Source: Clostridiales bacterium UBA4959 (GTDB taxonomy: Bacteria > Bacillota > Clostridia > Oscillospirales > CAG-272). Taken from it: 11,075 nucleotides of DNA. The DNA is taken from contig DHAH01000066.1 of assembly GCA_002397345.1 (NCBI GenBank), positions 372 through 11,446 on the forward strand, written 5' to 3'. Every line of letters begins with the position of its first letter. The stretch's first letter is position 1. Shown piece by piece: positions 6,761 through 11,075 of this stretch. The translations under genes were made by a program, and so were the position numbers. The notes under the pieces are model-generated. The model did not search any database. It was not told the DNA's origin and saw only the letters and a list, made by a program, of their open reading frames with translations.

Positions 6761-8065
6761 TTGGACAAAACAGGTTTTGACGAAAAGATAGCGGATGTCT
6801 CTAAATCCATAATGTCATATTGCGTGGCTCGGACGCGGGACAGATATGACGCGGAAGATTTAGCACAGGACATTATCGCGGAGCTTGTCAAAAGCGCCTG
6901 CAATATCCGTGACGATAAGGCGTTTTACGGTTTTATGTGGGCTGTGGCGGGTAATGTCTACGCTATGTGGTGTCGTAAGAGAGCGAAAAACAACATTTGC
7001 GAGCTGTCTGACGATATGGCAGACAATACGGATTATTATGACGTCGGCGCAAACGACGACATATATCTGCTGCGACGCGAGCTTGCGCTGCTTTCGGAAA
7101 AATATCGCAAGGCGGCTATACTCTACTATGTGGAGAGTAAATCCTGTGCCGAAATTTCAGCTATCCTCGGTATCAGCGAAAGCATGGTAAAATACTTGCT
7201 GTTTAAAGCAAGAAAAATATTGAAAGAGGGCATGGATATGGAAAGGAATTACGGCGAGCAAAGCTATAACCCCAAAAATTTATCGCTTTTATACATGGGC
7301 GAGGGTCCAAACCGTTTTTGGAACATAACCGAAGGCAAAAGAATACCTCAGAACATCCTGTGGGCGTGCTATAACGATAGTCTCACGGCAGAGGAAATAA
7401 GCCTGCAAATCGGTGTCGCTCTACCGTATCTTGAGGGTGAGATACAAACGCTTGAAAAAGCGGGCTTGCTTATTCAAAAGAGTGGCAGATACAAAACCAA
7501 TATCATCATCTTCACAGATGAATTGAAATTGGAGGTTACCTCTAAAATCGAAAAAAAGCAGGAAGCTATCGCGGATAAAATCCATGGCTTTATTACCGAA
7601 AACGAAAATAAAATCAGAAGTATAGGTTTTCATATGCATGATATGTCAAAGAATTCATTCATGTGGCATATAACATACGTGGCGTGTGTTTTTCTCTTCG
7701 GGAAAATCAATGAGAATATACCTTTCCCACAAACGGCGTTTGGCGACAAAGCGTTCGTCTGGGGCGATGAATCGCCGAGAAGTATTATAAACTTTTGCTC
7801 TATGAGTTACAGCGACGGTACTCTTGACGAGGGAGAGCTTCGATTTCTCGATTATTTACCAGCCCAAAAAAGCGACAACAACTATTTTTACCGCAACCTG
7901 AAGCTGGCGAAATTCTTCGTCATCCAGCAGGTTCCCGGGATTATCTGTATGCGGATGTTTGACGATGTTATCGGTGCGTCGGTAGAGATAATGTGCCAAA
8001 AGGATTACCTTAAAACAAGCTGGAACGCGCGAGAAATGCCGACCGTTTATGCGGTTATAGACTAA
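6761..8065 (+). CDS. ECF-type sigma-70 factor with winged-helix-like and unassigned C-terminal domains
   Basis: The protein has 434 residues, against about 160-200 for a plain ECF sigma factor. Region 2 spans about residues 12-75 (RYDAEDLAQDIIAELV, then NVYAMWCRKR). Region 4 spans about 104-157, with the helix-turn-helix ESKSCAEISAILGISESMVK. Residues 196-255 contain a second helix-turn-helix pattern (LTAEEISLQIGVALPYLEGEI) followed by LEKAGLLIQKSGRYKTN, which looks like a winged helix. The last 180 residues have no recognised family; the hydrophobic stretch 301-314 is too short to be a convincing membrane span. The TTG at 6761 is chosen over the GTG at 6707 because AGGAGGTGA (6748-6756) is ideally placed for it. 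No anti-sigma gene is adjacent, so the extension may sense or restrain the factor itself. The gene looks more A+T-rich than its neighbours. Confidence 0.85.
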   Translation: MDKTGFDEKIADVSKSIMSYCVARTRDRYDAEDLAQDIIAELVKSACNIRDDKAFYGFMWAVAGNVYAMWCRKRAKNNICELSDDMADNTDYYDVGANDDIYLLRRELALLSEKYRKAAILYYVESKSCAEISAILGISESMVKYLLFKARKILKEGMDMERNYGEQSYNPKNLSLLYMGEGPNRFWNITEGKRIPQNILWACYNDSLTAEEISLQIGVALPYLEGEIQTLEKAGLLIQKSGRYKTNIIIFTDELKLEVTSKIEKKQEAIADKIHGFITENENKIRSIGFHMHDMSKNSFMWHITYVACVFLFGKINENIPFPQTAFGDKAFVWGDESPRSIINFCSMSYSDGTLDEGELRFLDYLPAQKSDNNYFYRNLKLAKFFVIQQVPGIICMRMFDDVIGASVEIMCQKDYLKTSWNAREMPTVYAVID

Positions 8066-8078
8066 AACAAACGAATAA

Positions 8079-8109
8079 AATCACACGGCGGGGGATTTAC
8101 CCCCGCCGT
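8079..8109 (+). repeat. Hairpin repeat, copy 1
   Basis: This 31-base unit matches 8308-8338 at 30 of 31 positions. Its core ACGGCGGGGG (8085-8094) pairs perfectly with CCCCCGCCGT (8100-8109) around ATTTA. It begins 14 bases after the sigma gene stop. With no T-run it is not a classical terminator; it may protect the 3' end of the message or be a REP-like element. Confidence 0.85.
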
Positions 8110-8186
8110 CAGACTGAAGACAAAGTCCAATTGAAAGAGAACGCGCTTTCTGAAGAAAGCTGTGCAAAGACTTTTCAAACAAATAT

Positions 8187-8230
8187 TATAATATAATTCG
8201 TTCTGATACTTGTTGTATGTGCATATTTGT
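8187..8230 (+). promoter_or_regulatory. Possible promoter and leader of a short transcript
   Basis: Two TATAAT boxes overlap at 8187-8192 and 8192-8197. No good -35 is visible. Transcription from here would give an RNA of about 65-70 bases ending at the strong terminator 8231-8273. The rest of the 8066-8360 interval holds a small GCTTTC/GAAAGC hairpin (8145-8160) and the two repeat copies, and no convincing gene. Confidence 0.3.
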
Positions 8231-8273
8231 GCCGCCTTTATGGGTCCCTCTCCCATAAAGGCGGCTGCTTTTT
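8231..8273 (+). terminator. Strong intrinsic terminator (plus strand)
   Basis: A 14-base perfect stem (8231-8244 with 8252-8265) encloses a seven-base loop and is followed by TGCTTTTTA. It ends readthrough from the sigma gene 166 bases upstream or a short independent RNA. On the minus strand it lacks a T-run. Confidence 0.88.
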
Positions 8274-8307
8274 ATAACGAACTATTATTAAAAAATGGTT
8301 TATCTTC

Positions 8308-8338
8308 AATCACACGGCGTGGGATTTACCCCCGCCGT
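8308..8338 (+). repeat. Hairpin repeat, copy 2
   Basis: This is the second copy of the 31-base unit at 8079-8109, in the same orientation. Its single change, a T at 8320, puts one T-C mismatch in the stem (8314-8323 with 8329-8338). It lies 22 bases beyond the stop of the minus-strand thpR gene, so it is in the 3' region of that message. Confidence 0.85.
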
Positions 8339-8360
8339 TGTTAATTATAAAATCTTATTA

Positions 8361-8873
8361 TTATATGCTCACCGAGTCGACTTCCGTATAGCAAATTCGA
8401 CCGCCGAGCCGCTCGGATTTCATCAGCGAAATTTTGCGGCACTCCATCGACAGCGGGTTTACCGGTATATCGAGCGGCGCGTTTAGCACAACCTCGCGCC
8501 CGAGCGTTATGTGCGGCTTGAAGCCGCGCTCATCGAGCCTGAAGTTCTCGCCGCGCAGCGCGAAATAAAGCCGCTCGACATAATCGGACAGCGCGCTGTC
8601 CTCGCGCAGACCCGCCCAGACAATGTCGCCGCCCGTGTTCTTGAACCGCCCGAAGTGCGAGAGAGTGAGCGTAAACGGCTTTGGCGACGCTTTTGCCATT
8701 GCGGATCGGATCGCGTCGGCTCGGCTTGTTTCGCCCAGGAACGCCAGCGTCAGGTGCAGATTCTCCGGGCGCGTGAAATTGCCCGATACCGCGACATTAC
8801 GCAGCCTGTCGGTGGCGGCGGACAGCTCGGCTATAATCTCAGGCGTGAAGAGAACGGCGACGAACAGCCTCAT
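8361..8873 (-). CDS. thpR: RNA 2',3'-cyclic phosphodiesterase (2'-5' RNA ligase family)
   Basis: The 170-residue protein belongs to the 2H phosphoesterase superfamily. The two signature motifs are HLTL (residues 40-43) and HITL (121-124), and both active-site histidines are present. The opening MRLFVAV and the length match ThpR/LigT proteins, which open 2',3'-cyclic phosphates on RNA ends and can join tRNA halves in vitro. It acts in the cytoplasm. The ATG at 8873 is chosen because it gives the usual N-terminus; AGGAG at 8887-8891 is 13 bases away, somewhat far. The in-frame GTG at 8885 is only one base from that site and is less likely. It lies 25 bases after the URO-D family gene, so both are probably on one transcript. 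A hairpin repeat follows its stop. Confidence 0.9.
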   Translation of the reverse strand: MRLFVAVLFTPEIIAELSAATDRLRNVAVSGNFTRPENLHLTLAFLGETSRADAIRSAMAKASPKPFTLTLSHFGRFKNTGGDIVWAGLREDSALSDYVERLYFALRGENFRLDERGFKPHITLGREVVLNAPLDIPVNPLSMECRKISLMKSERLGGRICYTEVDSVSI

Positions 8874-8898
8874 AATTATGGTCACGCTCCTTTATTTT

Positions 8899-9870
8899 TT
8901 AATCTTTATATATGCCCTCATCATACCAAATGTTGTTCATCAGCTCATACCGCTCAAGCGGCAGACCCGTATAGGCGCAGTTGGAAGTCGAAAATATATA
9001 TCCGGCGCCCCGCTTCATACCGTCGCTCAGCGAGCGGCGCACGTCGGCTATGCACTCCTCCTCCGTGCCTGTTTGAAGCAGCCCGCAGTTGACGTTGCCT
9101 ATCAGCGCGACACGGTCGCCGTACATATCGGAAACAACGCCCAGATCAACGCCGCCCTGCGGGTCGAGCGAGTGGAGCGCGTCCGGCCCGCACTGCACCA
9201 TCTGCTCGACGATAGGCATAATATTGCCGTCAGTGTGCTTGATAGAGTAAAATCCGAGCGCGCGGTAGTCGTCGAGTATCGCCTTAAGGTAAGGCGCGAT
9301 GAATTCACCGAACATATCGGGTGTGAAGAAAGGGTTGACGTTGAAGCAGTAGTCGGAGCACAGCGCGAAGCCGTCGATGAGGTGACCGCGTTTGTCAAGC
9401 TGCTCCGCCATGTTGCGGTAATAATTTAAATTACACTCGGCGTCCGCCTTCATGCCCTCCGGATCTTCATAAAGCCGCGCGGTGAAATCGAACATACTGC
9501 CGCCGTCGGGCATGGAAAATGTCGGGTCACCGTGTATCATCAGAAAATATTCATCGCCCGACTTTTTTCTTATCGATTCGAAGAGCCGGAGCTGGTTCTC
9601 GAAATCACCCGGATTCGCATGAACGAAAATGGCGTCGTGATGATATTTCTGCGCGGTAAGGATAAGTACATCGGCGGTGTCGTCGATCAGCGCCTGCTTT
9701 TCCTTGGCGCTCATCTGGTTCCACTGCCCGTAGCTGCGCTGCGAGGGATGAACCTTGCCCAGCGCTTCCATTGTGAGGAAGAACACAAGCTCGAAGGTCG
9801 GCACGCGCCCGCCGATTTTCTCCCGTTTCAACGTTTTAATAAACCGTTCTTTACCGGTAAGTCTATCCAT
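8899..9870 (-). CDS. Uroporphyrinogen decarboxylase-family protein (MtaA/CmuA-like)
   Basis: The 323-residue protein has the URO-D TIM-barrel pattern seen in MtaA/CmuA-type methyltransferases. MDRLTGKERF opens the protein. HTDGN (212-216), LDPQGGVDLG (235-244), IGNVNCG (257-263) and TSNCAYTGLPLERY (295-308) match conserved strands. His212 and Cys298 are possible metal ligands. The N-terminal substrate-binding motif of true HemE decarboxylases (RPPVWMMRQAGR-type) is missing, so a role in haem synthesis is unlikely; methyl transfer to or from a corrinoid or thiol is the family-based guess, though no corrinoid protein is nearby. The ATG at 9870 follows GGGGG (9876-9880) by five bases; upstream in-frame starts lie in the leader and are not supported. 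It is the first gene of a two-gene operon with thpR. Confidence 0.85.
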   Translation of the reverse strand: MDRLTGKERFIKTLKREKIGGRVPTFELVFFLTMEALGKVHPSQRSYGQWNQMSAKEKQALIDDTADVLILTAQKYHHDAIFVHANPGDFENQLRLFESIRKKSGDEYFLMIHGDPTFSMPDGGSMFDFTARLYEDPEGMKADAECNLNYYRNMAEQLDKRGHLIDGFALCSDYCFNVNPFFTPDMFGEFIAPYLKAILDDYRALGFYSIKHTDGNIMPIVEQMVQCGPDALHSLDPQGGVDLGVVSDMYGDRVALIGNVNCGLLQTGTEEECIADVRRSLSDGMKRGAGYIFSTSNCAYTGLPLERYELMNNIWYDEGIYKD

Positions 9871-9910
9871 TATAGCCCCCATATTAAATATTATTTGTAT
9901 CAGTGAGCAC

Positions 9911-9939
9911 ATTATAGCACAGCGATATAAAATATACAA
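9911..9939 (-). promoter_or_regulatory. Promoter of the URO-D/thpR operon
   Basis: On the minus strand, TTGTAT (9934-9939), a 17-base spacer and TATAAT (9911-9916) with a TGC extended -10. Transcription would start near 9904, about 34 bases before the ATG. Confidence 0.65.
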
Positions 9940-9989
9940 TGCCGTATTATTCGAGCGTATTTTTTAAACAGTATTATCCGCTCCAACGC

Positions 9990-10018
9990 TTGAAATGTCG
10001 CCGCGCGTATGGTAAAAT
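9990..10018 (+). promoter_or_regulatory. Promoter of the DUF2079 gene
   Basis: TTGAAA (9990-9995), a 17-base spacer and TAAAAT (10013-10018) preceded by TGG. A further TATAAT lies at 10024-10029 without a clear -35. It is back to back with the URO-D operon promoter. Confidence 0.6.
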
Positions 10019-10071
10019 AGGTGTATAATACAATATTTTTGATAAATATAAATGTGATATAGAAAAATGGA

Positions 10072-11075
10072 GTGAAAAGTATAGGCATATATTTTGCGCG
10101 CGCCATAACCGCGTGGTTTTGTGCGTGTTTTATAATGGGATTGCCGGGCGGAGCGGGCAGACTGCTCTCACCCTTATACGCGTCGTCGGTGAACGTTGTT
10201 ATCATGGCGGCGCTGTTTGTGACCTCGTATGTGTTATTGACTGTCATACACCTGCGCACGCGGAACGAAAACGTTGACCGCGCGGCGCTGGCGGTTTCGG
10301 TATTTGCTTATGCGCTATTGGTTTCGTATGAAAGCCGCGACGCGTTTGTCATCACCGCTATCGCCGGCGCGTCGGCAATTGCGTTTATCTATGCCGAACA
10401 AACAGTCGGCGATAAGCTCACGGCGATAAAACTGCCGCGCCGCGTATGGATATTCGGCGCGGTCGGAGCTGCGCTGCTGTTTGTTATTTTTACAGGCGGG
10501 CTGACCGCACTGCGCTACCTCACTTATTCGACGCCGAATTTTGATTTCGGCATCTTTGTCAACATGTTTTACAACATGCAGACTAAATTCGCGCCGCTTG
10601 TCACCTGCGAGCGGGATGGGCTGCTGTCACACTTCGCCGTGCATGTCAGCCCGATTTATTATTTGATTTTGCCGTTTTACGCGTTATTCCCTTCGCCGGT
10701 CACGCTTCAGATCGCGCAGGCGGTCATACTGGCGTCGGGCGTGGCGCCGATCTTCCTGCTGTGTAAAGAAAAAGGCTTGTCAGATAAATACGGCTTCGCA
10801 TTTTCGGTTATATATTGCCTGTTTCCGTCGCTTTCGGGCGGCTGCTTTTACGATATCCACGAAAACTGTTTCCTCGCGCCGCTGATATTGTGGACACTAT
10901 ATTTTTTAGAGCGCCGCAAATACGCCGGAGTGTATATTTTCAGCGTTTTAACGCTGCTCGTCAAAGAGGACGCGCCGGTTTATGTGGCGTTTATTGCGAT
11001 TTATATGATTTTGTCGGAAAACAACGGTGCGTCGAGGGCGACGGTGAACGGTGCGTCGGGGGCGACGGTGAACGG
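10072..11075 (+). CDS. DUF2079 polytopic membrane protein (3' end outside the window)
   Basis: An open frame of 334 codons runs off the right edge. Hydrophobic segments are visible near residues 10-23, 41-60, 71-84, 91-107, 127-143, 193-207, 213-231, 240-255, 265-279, 286-297 and 301-314. Family-typical stretches are NFDFGIFVNMFYN (156-168), LLSHFAVHVSPIYYLILPFYALFP (starting at 184), FYDIHENCFLAPLILW (259-274) and LLVKEDAPVYV (295-305). DUF2079 proteins resemble GT-C-type membrane glycosyltransferases, so a cell-envelope sugar-transfer role is possible but unproven. The GTG at 10072 is provisional: it is the first usable start after the promoter, but GGAG at 10069-10072 overlaps it. The GTG also overlaps the stop of a two-codon ATG-GAG-TGA frame at 10067. 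Residues from about 318 enter an eight-residue repeat. Confidence 0.82.
   Translation, partial: MKSIGIYFARAITAWFCACFIMGLPGGAGRLLSPLYASSVNVVIMAALFVTSYVLLTVIHLRTRNENVDRAALAVSVFAYALLVSYESRDAFVITAIAGASAIAFIYAEQTVGDKLTAIKLPRRVWIFGAVGAALLFVIFTGGLTALRYLTYSTPNFDFGIFVNMFYNMQTKFAPLVTCERDGLLSHFAVHVSPIYYLILPFYALFPSPVTLQIAQAVILASGVAPIFLLCKEKGLSDKYGFAFSVIYCLFPSLSGGCFYDIHENCFLAPLILWTLYFLERRKYAGVYIFSVLTLLVKEDAPVYVAFIAIYMILSENNGASRATVNGASGATVN
11023..11075 (+). repeat. 24-base in-frame tandem repeat
   Basis: Units at 11023-11046 and 11047-11070 differ at one base (A or G at unit position 13), and a third begins at 11071 before the edge. Each unit encodes NGAS-R/G-ATV. It lies in a loop after a membrane segment of the DUF2079 protein. 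The total copy number is not visible. Confidence 0.85.

Noticed and set aside
8511..9429. Plus-strand open frames of 193 and 268 codons
   Set aside because: They lie opposite thpR and the URO-D gene, whose motifs on the minus strand are clear.
8899..9870. Haem biosynthesis enzyme HemE
   Set aside because: The N-terminal Arg-rich substrate motif of true uroporphyrinogen decarboxylases is missing and no other haem genes are present.

Overview
The window looks like a mid-GC, Gram-positive-type anaerobe, most likely an uncultured member of the Clostridia (Bacillota). The grounds are: strong purine-rich ribosome sites with frequent GTG and TTG starts, textbook TATAAT and extended -10 boxes, intrinsic terminators, an encoded tRNA CCA end, and protein types common in gut or digester Clostridia (GH78, DUF4838, methyltransferase-like URO-D proteins, ECF-type sigma factors with long C-terminal extensions, DUF2079). 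No marker allows a species call. There is no phage, IS or CRISPR signature.

Bases 1-6210 (+ strand) form a carbohydrate-use locus. A possible 3' end of an upstream gene runs into a GH78 alpha-L-rhamnosidase and an SGNH/GDSL esterase. A terminator follows, then a DUF4838 glycosidase-like protein, then an MFS transporter with its own promoter. None of the three enzymes shows a signal peptide. The simplest reading is that a rhamnosylated, possibly acylated oligosaccharide or glycoside is imported and dismantled inside the cell. A stretch at bases 2-28 recurs at 3130-3156, upstream of the DUF4838 gene.

Bases 6285-6620 hold a strong bidirectional terminator and, on the minus strand, tRNA-Ser(GGA) with a hairpin-rich leader and a consensus promoter. 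Divergent to it, bases 6660-8065 carry an ECF-type sigma factor with a winged-helix-like segment and a large unassigned C-terminal domain, and no adjacent anti-sigma gene.

Bases 8066-8360 are a convergent intergenic region. It contains two copies of a 31-base hairpin repeat, one just beyond each flanking gene, and a strong terminator that may end a short independent transcript. Bases 8361-9870 (minus) are a two-gene operon: a URO-D/MtaA-like protein followed by the RNA 2',3'-cyclic phosphodiesterase ThpR. Divergent from it, a DUF2079 polytopic membrane protein starts near 10072 and runs off the right edge within an in-frame 24-base tandem repeat.
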